64,000 nt of DNA. Origin: Poriferisodalis sp965204125. Its GTDB lineage: Bacteria; Actinomycetota; Acidimicrobiia; Acidimicrobiales; Poriferisodalaceae. Location of the stretch: assembly GCF_965204125.1 (NCBI RefSeq), contig NZ_OZ241968.1:2232001-2296000 (forward strand). The letters are read 5' to 3'. A model generated the notes under the pieces. It worked only from the letters and a program-made list of their open reading frames with translations, was not told the DNA's origin and did not search any database. Made by a program: the position numbers and the translations under genes. Position 1 is the first letter of the stretch. Each line of letters opens with the position of its first letter. Below, one piece after another: positions 54,269-62,382 of this stretch.

Positions 54269-56469
54269 GCCCACCCCAACCCAGCCAGCCCGCTGCGGGC
54301 CGGTCCCCGGGGGCGGCTGCGAAGGATCCGTTGACGCTGCGGGAGCTCGACGCGATCAGCGTTGACCGGCTCAATGGTGTCGGCCCGCATCGCCGCAAGG
54401 CTCTGGCCGAAGTCGGCGTTGAGTCTGTGTTCGATCTGCTTACGTACTATCCCCGGCGCTACGTCGACCGCACGGCCCAGGCTCCGATCAGCGAGGCCGC
54501 GATCGGGTCGGAGATCACCGTGGTGGCCGACGTGCGTTCGGTGTCGAGCCGCCGCCTGCGCGGGGGCCGGCGGCTGGTGAGCGTCGACGTCGCTGATGCG
54601 ACCGGCGTGCTGAGCGCGGTGTTCTTCAATCAGGCATGGCGCGAGCGCCAGCTCACCGAGGGCCGCACCGTGGCGCTGTTCGGCAAGGTGGAGAACTACC
54701 GCGGCCGCAAGCAGATGACCAATCCCGTGGTCGATGTGCTGGGAGACGGCTCCACCTCGGACCGAACAGGCAAGATCGTGGCGATCTACGCGCAGTCGGA
54801 GACCGCCGGCATCGTGACGTGGGATGTTGCGAACTGGGTCGCGGAAGCGCAACGGCGCTGTTCGGCACGCGGCATTGCCGATCCGTTGCCGGACTGGTTG
54901 CGGAGCCAGTTCGACGTCATCGACCGGGCTACTGCCCTGGCCGACATCCATGGGCCATCCGCCGAGTCTGATCAGGCTGTGGCGCGAGATCGACTGGTGT
55001 TCGACGAGCTCCTGCGGGTGCAGCTGGTGCTGCGCAGCCAGCGCTTGGCGCGCGAGGCCCACGAGCTCGGCATCGCGCACGAGCCGGCCGGCGCGCTCAT
55101 CGAGGGATTTCACCGGCGCCTTCCCTACGAGTTGACGAGTGCGCAGCGGCGTGCGATGGCCGACATCGATGCCGACGTGAGCACCGTGCGCCCGATGCAC
55201 CGCCTGCTGCAGGGCGATGTCGGGTCTGGCAAGACTCTCGTGGCCCTGCACGCATTGCTCGTTGCGGTGCAGAACCGTCACCAAGGCGCGCTCATGGCGC
55301 CGACGGAGGTGCTCGCCGAACAACACTTCATCGCTCTGCGAGCCTTGCTCGATGGCTTCGAAGTACCTGATGAGGCGCGGCTCGGCGGGAGGCGGCCGTT
55401 GCGCCTGCGCCTGCTCAGCGGTTCGAGCTCGGCGGCGCAGCGACGTGAGGTGCTGGTGGAGATCGCCACGGGCGCGGCGGACATCGTCTTGGGCACACAC
55501 GCCCTGCTGGAGGAGTCGGTGAAGTTCGGCTCGCTCAGCGTCGTCGTCGTAGATGAGCAGCACCGATTCGGCGTGTCCCAGCGCGCCCAGCTGCGCGAGG
55601 GGGGTCGCGACGACCGGCGCATTCCCCACCTGCTGGTGATGACCGCGACGCCCATTCCTCGCACGGCCGCGATGACGGTGTACGGCGATCTCGATGTCTC
55701 GGTGCTCGACGAACTCCCGCCGGGCCGCACGCCCATTGCGACGCAGTGGGTGCACGGTCCGTTGGCCGTGGAGTCGATGTGGTCTGACGTGCGCCAGGAG
55801 ATCGAATCCGGTCGCCAGGCGTACGTGGTGTGCCCGCTGATTACCGAGAGCGAGAGCCTGGACGCACGCTCGGCGGAGCGCATGCACGCCGAGCTCGTGG
55901 CAGGCTCTCTCGCCGGCCTTCGGGTCGGGCTGCTGCATGGCCGCATGCCGCCCGCCGACAAGGAACGTGCGATGGCCCGGTTCCGGGCAGGGGAGCTGGA
56001 TGCGTTGGTCGCGACGACGGTCATCGAAGTCGGGATCGACGTGCCGAATGCCACGGTGATGGTGGTGCTGTCTGCGGACCGCTTCGGCATCGCGCAGCTG
56101 CACCAGCTGCGGGGCCGGGTGGGCCGGGGCAGCCATGCATCGTCGTGCTATCTCGTCAGCGACGACGATCCGACCCCCACTGCTGTCCAACGCCTGACCG
56201 CGCTGTCGGAGTCGAACGATGGGTTCGAGCTAGCCGAGCGTGACCTCGAGCTCCGTGGCGAGGGCACGCTGTTCGACGAGCGGCAATCAGGGCGCAGCGA
56301 TCTGAAGCTGGCATCGCTGGCCCGCGATCTCGCTTGGGTACAGGCTGCCCGCGACGCGGCAATCGATCTCATTGCAACCGACGGAGATCTCGATGCCCAT
56401 CCGGCGCTCGCAGATGAGATCGACTGGTTCGCCAGCCGTCGCGACCCCGACTACCTGCAGCGCAGCTAG
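54265..56469 (+). CDS. recG: ATP-dependent DNA helicase RecG
   Basis: 734 residues; remodels stalled forks and Holliday junctions. The N-terminal wedge OB-domain is preceded by the helix-hairpin segment LNGVGPHRRKALAEVGVES. Helicase motifs: I GDVGSGKT, Ia MAPTEVLAEQH, II VVDEQHRFGV, III VMTATPIPRT, V TTVIEVGIDVPNA and VI QLHQLRGRVGRG. ATG overlaps the DAK2 stop (ATGA). Its stop overlaps the convergent rsmD stop by 4 nt. Confidence 0.96.
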   Translation: MSPPQPSQPAAGRSPGAAAKDPLTLRELDAISVDRLNGVGPHRRKALAEVGVESVFDLLTYYPRRYVDRTAQAPISEAAIGSEITVVADVRSVSSRRLRGGRRLVSVDVADATGVLSAVFFNQAWRERQLTEGRTVALFGKVENYRGRKQMTNPVVDVLGDGSTSDRTGKIVAIYAQSETAGIVTWDVANWVAEAQRRCSARGIADPLPDWLRSQFDVIDRATALADIHGPSAESDQAVARDRLVFDELLRVQLVLRSQRLAREAHELGIAHEPAGALIEGFHRRLPYELTSAQRRAMADIDADVSTVRPMHRLLQGDVGSGKTLVALHALLVAVQNRHQGALMAPTEVLAEQHFIALRALLDGFEVPDEARLGGRRPLRLRLLSGSSSAAQRREVLVEIATGAADIVLGTHALLEESVKFGSLSVVVVDEQHRFGVSQRAQLREGGRDDRRIPHLLVMTATPIPRTAAMTVYGDLDVSVLDELPPGRTPIATQWVHGPLAVESMWSDVRQEIESGRQAYVVCPLITESESLDARSAERMHAELVAGSLAGLRVGLLHGRMPPADKERAMARFRAGELDALVATTVIEVGIDVPNATVMVVLSADRFGIAQLHQLRGRVGRGSHASSCYLVSDDDPTPTAVQRLTALSESNDGFELAERDLELRGEGTLFDERQSGRSDLKLASLARDLAWVQAARDAAIDLIATDGDLDAHPALADEIDWFASRRDPDYLQRS

Positions 56470-57020
56470 CTCCCGGCCGCTGACCAGCCGGTGCCGTCTG
56501 GACGCACCAGCACGGTGATGACGGGCGTGCCGTAGCGGCGCACGCGATGCATCTGCCAGCCATGGCTCGAACCGGGCTCGATCTCGCGGTCCGACTCGCA
56601 GACCAGCACCTCGGCGTTGACCGAATCGAGGAGATCGCTCCAGCCGTCGAACTGGTAGGGCGGATCGGCGAACGCAAGGTCGACCGGCTCGCCATGGGCC
56701 GCCAAATGTCGGCTGGCGTCGGACCGAACCACCGCGGCGCGATCGCCGATGCCAAGTGCTGTCAGGTTCGTTGCGATCGTGCGGCAGGCTGCCGCGTCGG
56801 AATCCACGAGCGTGGCATGCGCGGCACCGCGTGAGAGCGCTTCGATGCCGAGCGCGCCGGAGCCGGCGAACAGGTCCAGCACGATGGCACCTTCGGGCAA
56901 TTGCAGGCTCACGAGCATGTTGAAGATGGCCTCGCGGGCGCGGTCCGACGTCGGCCGGATCGCATCCGTGCCGACCGTCTCCAGGCGGCGGCCGCCCAAC
57001 ACCCCGCCGACAACGCGCAT
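56466..57020 (-). CDS. rsmD: 16S rRNA (guanine-966-N2)-methyltransferase RsmD
   Basis: 184 residues. SAM-binding VLDLFAGSGALGIEALSRGA (split by function) and the catalytic DPPY at 119-122 are intact; the N-terminus VVGGVLGGRRLETVG is typical. It methylates G966 of 16S rRNA. Here it is on the minus strand between recG and coaD, whereas in many actinobacteria these three genes are collinear. Its stop and the recG stop overlap by 4 nt. Confidence 0.95.
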   Translation of the reverse strand: MRVVGGVLGGRRLETVGTDAIRPTSDRAREAIFNMLVSLQLPEGAIVLDLFAGSGALGIEALSRGAAHATLVDSDAAACRTIATNLTALGIGDRAAVVRSDASRHLAAHGEPVDLAFADPPYQFDGWSDLLDSVNAEVLVCESDREIEPGSSHGWQMHRVRRYGTPVITVLVRPDGTGWSAAGS

Positions 57021-57053
57021 GGCGTCACCGTACGCGGGTGCGACACTGCAACC

Positions 57054-57233
57054 ATGGACGACCTCGCAGTGCCCGCAGAGATCGTCTGCGTCGACTGCGG
57101 TGGGCGCTGCGGCCTGCTGAGTGTGCCGGAGCCGGACTGGGGCTTCCAGCCCGGAGATGTCGTCGCCTACCGCTGTGCTGACTGCGGCGATCGCTGGGAT
57201 CTCATCGTCCCCGACACCGAAACCGCAGGCTGA
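57054..57233 (+). CDS. Small zinc-ribbon protein
   Basis: 59 residues with two Cys pairs, CVDCGGRC and YRCADCGDRW, giving one zinc ribbon, and an acidic C-terminus. I do not recognise a named family. The ATG at 57054 lies 33 bp from the divergent rsmD start. No clear ribosome-binding site, so it may be leaderless. A hairpin follows before coaD. Confidence 0.65.
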   Translation: MDDLAVPAEIVCVDCGGRCGLLSVPEPDWGFQPGDVVAYRCADCGDRWDLIVPDTETAG

Positions 57234-57246
57234 TCTGGGCCACGCT

Positions 57247-57267
57247 TCGCCGCCGGCTCAGCGGCGA
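57247..57267 (+). terminator. Hairpin between the zinc-ribbon gene and coaD
   Basis: tcgccgc (57247-57253) pairs perfectly with gcggcga (57261-57267) around a 7-nt loop, 13 nt after the zinc-ribbon stop. No T-run; possible weak terminator or leader structure of coaD. Confidence 0.35.
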
Positions 57268-57343
57268 GGGTCCCTCGATCCGCGACCGTGGCGCGGTACG
57301 GTCGCTCCACTGGACACGGATCGATCCGGAGGAACCGTTTTCG

Positions 57344-57835
57344 GTGGTCATGGCGATGTATCCAGGCTCGTTCGATCCTGTGCACAACGGGCATCTCGAC
57401 GTGATATCGGCGGCGTCCCGGCTGTTCGATTCGGTCACGGTGGCGGCCATGCGGAATCCGGCCAAGGCCACGCCCCTGTTCTCCGATGACGAGCGCGTCG
57501 CGATGATCGTCGAAGCGACCAGCCATCTCGGCAACGTCTCGGTGGTGCAGTTCGGAGAACTGGTTGTGGACCTCGCTCAGCGCCTTGGTGCCGATGTCAT
57601 AGTCAAGGGCCTTCGCAGCCAGAGTGACTTCGAGTCCGAGTTGCGCATGGCGCACATGAATCACTCGGTCACCGGTGTCGAGACCGTCTTCGTCCCGCCG
57701 CGGACCGAGCATCTCTTCATCGCTTCCAACTACATCCGCGAGATCACCAAGTTCGGCGGGGACTGCTCGCATCTCGTTCCGTCCGCGGTCGCCACTCGAC
57801 TGCGGCAGCACATCACGCAGGAGGCGGGCACATGA
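57344..57835 (+). CDS. coaD: Phosphopantetheine adenylyltransferase CoaD
   Basis: 163 residues; adenylates 4'-phosphopantetheine, the penultimate step of CoA synthesis. The HxGH motif is H14-N-G-H17 in GSFDPVHNGH; KGLRSQSDFESELRMAHMN and the C-terminal IASNYIREI (ISSTxIR-type) are present. GGAGGAA lies 9 nt before the GTG at 57344, better than the ATG at 57350. The stop overlaps the next ATG by 4 nt. Confidence 0.96.
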   Translation: MVMAMYPGSFDPVHNGHLDVISAASRLFDSVTVAAMRNPAKATPLFSDDERVAMIVEATSHLGNVSVVQFGELVVDLAQRLGADVIVKGLRSQSDFESELRMAHMNHSVTGVETVFVPPRTEHLFIASNYIREITKFGGDCSHLVPSAVATRLRQHITQEAGT

Positions 57836-58605
57836 GCATGTCCGAGGGCGGCGTCGAGGCGCCGCCACAGTCTGGGGTTCACCCCGCAGCGCCCCAGCCG
57901 CAAGCTCCGTTCGGGCAGCCGTCGTTCGAGACAGCGGCCCCCACTGAGGAGACGCCGACGTCACCACACGCTCGTGGCCCGGCAACACTCGCCCCGCGCC
58001 CCGCGTCGGTGACGGCCGAGCAGTTCATCCGCGAGGCCATGGAGATCATCGACGCGGCTCGCCCGATGCCACTGTCCACCTCGGTCATGATCAACCGGGA
58101 TGAGGTGATGACCTTGCTCGAGTCTGCGTTGGCGGCCGTGCCCGACGAGACACGCCAGGCTCGTTGGCTGCTGCGCGAGCGCGACGAGGTGCTGGCCCAG
58201 GCACGTGTCGATGCCAATCTGGTCATCGATGAGGCACGCAGCCGCGTCGCCCAGATGGTGCAGCGAACCGAGGTCGTGCGCACAGCCGAGCGGCGTGCGC
58301 GCCAGCTGCTCGACGATGCCCGGATCCAAACCCGGCGCCGGCGCCACGAAGTCGACGAGTACTGCGAACGGCAGCTCGCGCAGTTTGCGAGCGCTGTCGA
58401 CCAAGTTCAGATTGCGGTGCAGGCCGCTCGGCGAAAGCTCGGCAAGCGTGCCGCGACGCCAGTGGCACCTGCGTCACCGAGCGCTCCGCTCACGCACAGC
58501 GGAGGAGATGCCGCAGATACCGGGGCGGCTGGACCGACTGGCCGCGGCCCCGACGCTCGACCGCCCGACACCCATCCAGTTGTGTTCGACCAGGACCAGA
58601 TGTGA
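57832..58605 (+). CDS. SepIVA/DivIVA-like coiled-coil protein
   Basis: 257 residues: a Pro/Ala-rich disordered N-terminus (about 1-60), a conserved helical stretch (REAMEIIDAARPMPLSTSVM, then INRDEVMTLLESAL), a charged coiled coil (RWLLRERDEVLAQARVDANL ... RTAERRARQLLDDAR) and a disordered tail. This and its place between coaD and DUF177 match the actinobacterial SepIVA family, septal DivIVA-like proteins needed for division in mycobacteria. ATGA overlap with coaD, GTGA overlap with DUF177. Confidence 0.7.
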   Translation: MSMSEGGVEAPPQSGVHPAAPQPQAPFGQPSFETAAPTEETPTSPHARGPATLAPRPASVTAEQFIREAMEIIDAARPMPLSTSVMINRDEVMTLLESALAAVPDETRQARWLLRERDEVLAQARVDANLVIDEARSRVAQMVQRTEVVRTAERRARQLLDDARIQTRRRRHEVDEYCERQLAQFASAVDQVQIAVQAARRKLGKRAATPVAPASPSAPLTHSGGDAADTGAAGPTGRGPDARPPDTHPVVFDQDQM

Positions 58606-59162
58606 GCAAGGGGGACCGCCAGCGGTCCCTGTCTGTGCCCTTGCGACTGATTTCGGATGGGCAGTTGAATTGGTCGGCGACAGTGCCAGCGGCAGCGCTG
58701 CTCGAGCCTGAATCACGAGACACTCTGCGCATTGCCGATGTCGAAGTGCCGCTCGGCAGCGACGTCGGCGTGGCATTGGCGCTGGAGCTGATCAGCGGCG
58801 GTCTCAGCGTCGCCGGCGAGGTCAGGGCCGCTTGGACGGGTCCGTGCGCTCGTTGCTGGTTGCCGGTCGACGGGGAGGTGCGGACGACGGTCCGGGAGGT
58901 GTTCACCGCCGAACCCCATGAGGGTGAGCAGTACGGGCTCGGCCCTGAATTTGCAGATCTCGCTCCGATGGTGCGCGAGGCGGTGCTGCTCGAGCTGCCC
59001 ATCGAGGCCATCCGGTGTCCGCATCCCGAGCCGTGCCCGAACCTTCCCGCAGAGCTCGCCGAGGCCCACGAAGATGTGGCCGAAGGCGGCCCGGCAGAGT
59101 TTGCAGATCCGCGCTGGGAGGCGCTGGAGGCGTTGCGAGGCCGCACGGATGAGACCACCTGA
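58602..59162 (+). CDS. DUF177 (YceD) family protein
   Basis: 186 residues. Cys pairs in CARCWLPV and the later CPHPEPCPNLP segment, with an acidic middle, are the usual DUF177 features. Its gene almost always precedes rpmF, as here, and in plants and bacteria the family is linked to 23S rRNA accumulation or ribosome assembly. The GTG overlaps the preceding stop (GTGA), so it is coupled to the SepIVA-like gene. Confidence 0.9.
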   Translation: MSKGDRQRSLSVPLRLISDGQLNWSATVPAAALLEPESRDTLRIADVEVPLGSDVGVALALELISGGLSVAGEVRAAWTGPCARCWLPVDGEVRTTVREVFTAEPHEGEQYGLGPEFADLAPMVREAVLLELPIEAIRCPHPEPCPNLPAELAEAHEDVAEGGPAEFADPRWEALEALRGRTDETT

Positions 59163-59249
59163 AGTCCAGTTCGCGTATCGGGTCAGGAGCGCTAATGGAT
59201 AGGCTGCATGGTCCGCTCGAGGAGTCGATCCGATCGAGGAGCCCGAACG

Positions 59250-59429
59250 GTGGCAGTCCCCAAGAAGAAGACATCCAAGAGCAAGACGCGTTCGCGCCGC
59301 GCTGCGGCGTGGCGTCTGGCCGAGGCGCCGCGGAGCCTGTGCCCCCGCTGCGGCGCGGCAAAGCTGCCCCACCGAGTTTGCGGGCAGTGCGGTTGGTACG
59401 GCGGTCGCCAAGCCCTCGATATCGCCTAG
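59250..59429 (+). CDS. rpmF: 50S ribosomal protein L32
   Basis: 59 residues. Starts AVPKKKTSKSKTRSRRA and has the zinc-binding form with C31, C34, C44 and C47 (CPRC, CGQC). GAGGAG precedes the GTG at 59250 by about 9 nt. The longer open frame from 59208 lacks homology. The DUF177-rpmF-plsX order is the standard one. Confidence 0.95.
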   Translation: MAVPKKKTSKSKTRSRRAAAWRLAEAPRSLCPRCGAAKLPHRVCGQCGWYGGRQALDIA

Positions 59430-59463
59430 GGCAGAGCCGAATGGCAACCTCGGGGCCGGGCTG

Positions 59464-60456
59464 ATGACGCTGCCGGTCGCCGTGGACGCAATGGGCGGCG
59501 ATGATGCCCCCGCTGCGGTCGTGGAGGGGGCGCTGGAGGCCGTGCGCGAGGGCCTCGATGTCGTCCTCGTGGGTCGCCGCGATGCGATCGCCGCTGTCGG
59601 CGGCGAGTCGCTCCCCATCATCGAGGCTTCCGAGGTCATCGAGATGTCCGAGGAGCCGAGCCGCGCGGTGCGGACCAAGAGAGACTCGTCGATCAGCCGG
59701 GCAGTCAACGCCGTGCGTGACGGCGAGGCCTCTGCGGTGGTGAGCGCCGGTAATACCGGTGCCGTGGCGGCAGCGGCGCTGCTGAGGCTCAAGCGCTTGC
59801 CCGGCGTTGCCCGCCCGGCCATAGCAACTGCGTTCCCCGTGCCGGGCGGCCGCACTGCCCGCGTCCTGCTCGATTCGGGCGCGATGGCCGATTGCGACGC
59901 CCAATGGCTGCACCAATTCGCCCGTCTCGGCTCGGCCTACAGCCGCATCCGCTTCGGCGTGGCGGTGCCGAGCGTCGGCTTGCTCTCGATCGGCGAGGAA
60001 CCCGAAAAGGGCAACTTGCTCATCAAGGAGACCCACAAGCTGCTTGCGGTCGACGACGAGATCGATTTCTACGGCAACGTCGAAGGCGGCGACCTCCTCG
60101 ACGGTCCCGTGGATGTCGTGGTCACCGACGGCTTCACCGGCAACGTGCTGCTGAAGTCGCTCGAAGGCACGGCGTCGTTCTTCGTGCGTCTGATCCTCGA
60201 ACGTCTCGCCGAGGGCGGGGAGGCGGGCGCGGAAGCACTTCGCCAGCTAGCGCCGCTCGCCGACGAAATGAGCGCCGACAACATCGGCGGAGCGATGCTG
60301 CTCGGCGTTCGGGGAGTCTGTGTGATCGCGCACGGTTCTTCGAGTCCGAAGGCCATCACGAGCGCCATCAGGTCCGCCCACCGGATGGTCGAGGCTGATT
60401 TGCTGGGCGAGCTGGCGGCCGTCAGCCTCCCGTCACCTCCTGCGGACCACCGGTAG
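59464..60456 (+). CDS. plsX: Phosphate acyltransferase PlsX
   Basis: 330 residues; converts acyl-ACP to acyl-phosphate for phospholipid synthesis. Seen: VAVDAMGGDDAPAAVVEGAL, SGNTGA-like VSAGNTGAVAAAALL, GLLSIGEEPEKGN and VVTDGFTGNVLLKSLEG. It lies 34 bp after rpmF and 13 bp before acpP, all co-directional. Confidence 0.95.
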   Translation: MTLPVAVDAMGGDDAPAAVVEGALEAVREGLDVVLVGRRDAIAAVGGESLPIIEASEVIEMSEEPSRAVRTKRDSSISRAVNAVRDGEASAVVSAGNTGAVAAAALLRLKRLPGVARPAIATAFPVPGGRTARVLLDSGAMADCDAQWLHQFARLGSAYSRIRFGVAVPSVGLLSIGEEPEKGNLLIKETHKLLAVDDEIDFYGNVEGGDLLDGPVDVVVTDGFTGNVLLKSLEGTASFFVRLILERLAEGGEAGAEALRQLAPLADEMSADNIGGAMLLGVRGVCVIAHGSSSPKAITSAIRSAHRMVEADLLGELAAVSLPSPPADHR

Positions 60457-60469
60457 GCTCGTGGCCGCC

Positions 60470-60760
60470 ATGCCCGCCGAAACTCATGTGCGCCAGAGTC
60501 CTCCCGAGCGTGAGGAGGTCTTCGATCTCATCCGCGACCAGCTCGCCGACATCTTGGAGCTGGAGCCTTCCCAGGTCGCCGAGTCGTCCTCATTCGTGGA
60601 CGATCTCGGTGCCGACTCGCTGGCACTGATCGAACTGGTCGAAGCGCTGGAAGAGGAGCTGTCGGACCGCACGGTGGGCTTTCGCATCGAAGACGAGGAC
60701 CTCGAAGACCTCAAGACCGTGCGCGATGCCATCGATTACGTGATGGAGCGCGTCGGCTGA
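60470..60760 (+). CDS. acpP: Acyl carrier protein
   Basis: 96 residues from ATG 60470 (99 from GTG 60461). The phosphopantetheine site is Ser50 in LGADSLALIEL, with acidic helices II and III around it (DEDLEDLKTVRDAIDYV). The N-terminal 15 residues are longer than in E. coli AcpP. It carries acyl chains in fatty-acid synthesis and is the substrate pair of PlsX next door. The stop is 1 nt before the rnc GTG. Confidence 0.93.
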   Translation: MPAETHVRQSPPEREEVFDLIRDQLADILELEPSQVAESSSFVDDLGADSLALIELVEALEEELSDRTVGFRIEDEDLEDLKTVRDAIDYVMERVG

Positions 60761-60761
60761 C

Positions 60762-61529
60762 GTGGAGACCGCTGTCGCCGAACTGGCTGAGCACGACAGC
60801 TTTGAGCGGCGTGTCGGGTATCGCTTTGCTGACGCCAGGCTTCTGACTGAGGCGCTGTCTCACCGGAGCTGGTGCCACGAGCGCAACGCTGAACAGCCGA
60901 CGGGATCGCAGGTGGCCTCCAACGAACGCCTGGAATTCCTCGGAGATGCCGTGCTCGGTCTCTGTGTCTGCCAGCTCGCGGTGACACGCTGGCCTGATCT
61001 CGGACCAGGCGACCTGAGTGCGGTGCGATCTGCAGTAGTGAACGCCAGCGCGTTGGCCGAAGCCGCTCGACGCTGCGAGCTGGGGCCGGCTTTGCTGCTC
61101 GGCAAAGGTGAGGCTGCGACCGGTGGCGCCGACAAGGAGTCGATCCTGGCCGATGGTCTCGAAGCGGTGCTGGGCGCGGTATTCCTCGACGGCGGTCTCG
61201 TTGCAGCTCGCGATGTCGTAGAGCGGCTGCTGGGCGAGCGTCTCGCCGAAGCAGCGAGCGAGCCGGGCACCCGCGAGGCAAAGAACCGGCTGCAAGAGCT
61301 CGTGGCGCGGCAATTTGGCACCGAGCCCATTTACGACGTGTCGAGCTCGGGACCTGCGCACCGCCCTCGATTCATTGCCGCGGCGCGTATTTCCGATGAG
61401 GTCTGGGGGCGCGGTGAGGGCTCTACCAAGCGCGCGGCCGAACGGCGCGCGGCGCAAGCTGCTTGCTTGCGGCTCTTGGGAAACCTCGACGACCCACCTG
61501 TTGATGCGGAGGAGCCTGCTCATGGCTGA
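60762..61529 (+). CDS. rnc: Ribonuclease III
   Basis: 255 residues. Signature NERLEFLGDAVLG at 54-66 with the acidic catalytic residues; second acidic motif DGLEAVLGAVFLDGG; C-terminal double-stranded-RNA-binding domain (NRLQELVARQFG to RRAAQAACLRLL). Processes rRNA precursors and other structured RNAs. GTG start 1 nt after acpP stop; its end overlaps the fpg-like gene by 8 nt. Confidence 0.95.
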   Translation: METAVAELAEHDSFERRVGYRFADARLLTEALSHRSWCHERNAEQPTGSQVASNERLEFLGDAVLGLCVCQLAVTRWPDLGPGDLSAVRSAVVNASALAEAARRCELGPALLLGKGEAATGGADKESILADGLEAVLGAVFLDGGLVAARDVVERLLGERLAEAASEPGTREAKNRLQELVARQFGTEPIYDVSSSGPAHRPRFIAAARISDEVWGRGEGSTKRAAERRAAQAACLRLLGNLDDPPVDAEEPAHG

Positions 61530-62355
61530 GCTGCCAGAGATCGAGATCGCCAAGCGCGATCTGGACAAGGAAGTCGCGACCCCGCGCAAGATCAAGTCGG
61601 TCGATGTCCCCGGCACCAAGAAGGCGCTGCCGGCGATGCGCTCCAAGCAGCAGTTCGCCGACTTGCTGGTTGACAAGAGGATCACTTCGGTGTCCCGCCA
61701 GGGAACGCTGATTCTCTTCCATCTCGACACAGAGGAGATCATGGTCGCGAACCTCGGCGCGACAGGTTCGTTCAGGCGGGCAACGTCACGCATGCCGCAG
61801 GATCCCGATACCAAGGTCGTGCTCACGTTCACAAAGGGCGGGCAGTTGCGCCTGCTCGACGCAGGTGACGAGGCGACGCTGCGCGTACTGTCGTGGTCTC
61901 GCTACGACAAGATCTACCCGCAGCAGGTCGATCTCGGCTTCGACCCGGTTGACATGCCGATGCCGTGGACTGACTTCGCGCTCATGCTGCGCGGCCGTTC
62001 TGACACCATCCGCGATCTGCTGCTGGACCAGACGTTCGTCGTCGGCCTCGGACCGATGTACTCCGACGAGGTGCTGCATGCGGCGCGGCTCTCCCATGCA
62101 CGCGTTGCCAGCGAACTGAACACCCAAGAAGTGCGTCGGCTTTACCGCGCCATCGTCGAAACGGTTCACAACTCCATCAAGTACCGAGGTTCGGGCACCA
62201 GCGGCCATCTCGACATCTTCGGCAAGTCGGGGGGCTTCGATTCCTATCTCGAGGTCTTCGGGCGGGCGGGCGAGCGATGTCGCAACGGCCGGGGCGATGT
62301 CCTCACGACGGTGATCCGGGGTGTGACGCACCACTACTGCGATTATCAGGTGTAG
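61522..62355 (+). CDS. Fpg/Nei-fold protein lacking the hallmark catalytic residues (probable pseudoenzyme)
   Basis: 277 residues aligned by eye over the whole Fpg length and in the fpg position between rnc and smc. But the catalytic N-terminal Pro (PELPE) is Ala: the protein starts MAELPEIE. The beta-turn Lys is Thr (T62 in RQGTLILF). The Asn of the helix-two-turn-helix is Pro (GLGPMYSDE). The zinc finger keeps only C253 and C273 of four Cys. It should therefore lack bifunctional glycosylase/lyase chemistry. DNA-binding helices are preserved, so a structural or lesion-sensing role is possible. GGAGGAGCC precedes the ATG, which overlaps rnc. Confidence 0.82.
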   Translation: MAELPEIEIAKRDLDKEVATPRKIKSVDVPGTKKALPAMRSKQQFADLLVDKRITSVSRQGTLILFHLDTEEIMVANLGATGSFRRATSRMPQDPDTKVVLTFTKGGQLRLLDAGDEATLRVLSWSRYDKIYPQQVDLGFDPVDMPMPWTDFALMLRGRSDTIRDLLLDQTFVVGLGPMYSDEVLHAARLSHARVASELNTQEVRRLYRAIVETVHNSIKYRGSGTSGHLDIFGKSGGFDSYLEVFGRAGERCRNGRGDVLTTVIRGVTHHYCDYQV

Positions 62356-62382
62356 ACGCCGACCTTCACACTTCGAGCTGCC

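Noticed and set aside
54241..56190. 649-codon minus-strand open frame opposite recG
   Set aside because: Antisense to all recG helicase motifs; compositionally biased translation only.
59430..59463. Possible fourth copy of the interspersed repeat before plsX (agccgaatggcaacctcggg)
   Set aside because: Only about a dozen bases resemble the repeat's 5' end; the diagnostic core is absent.
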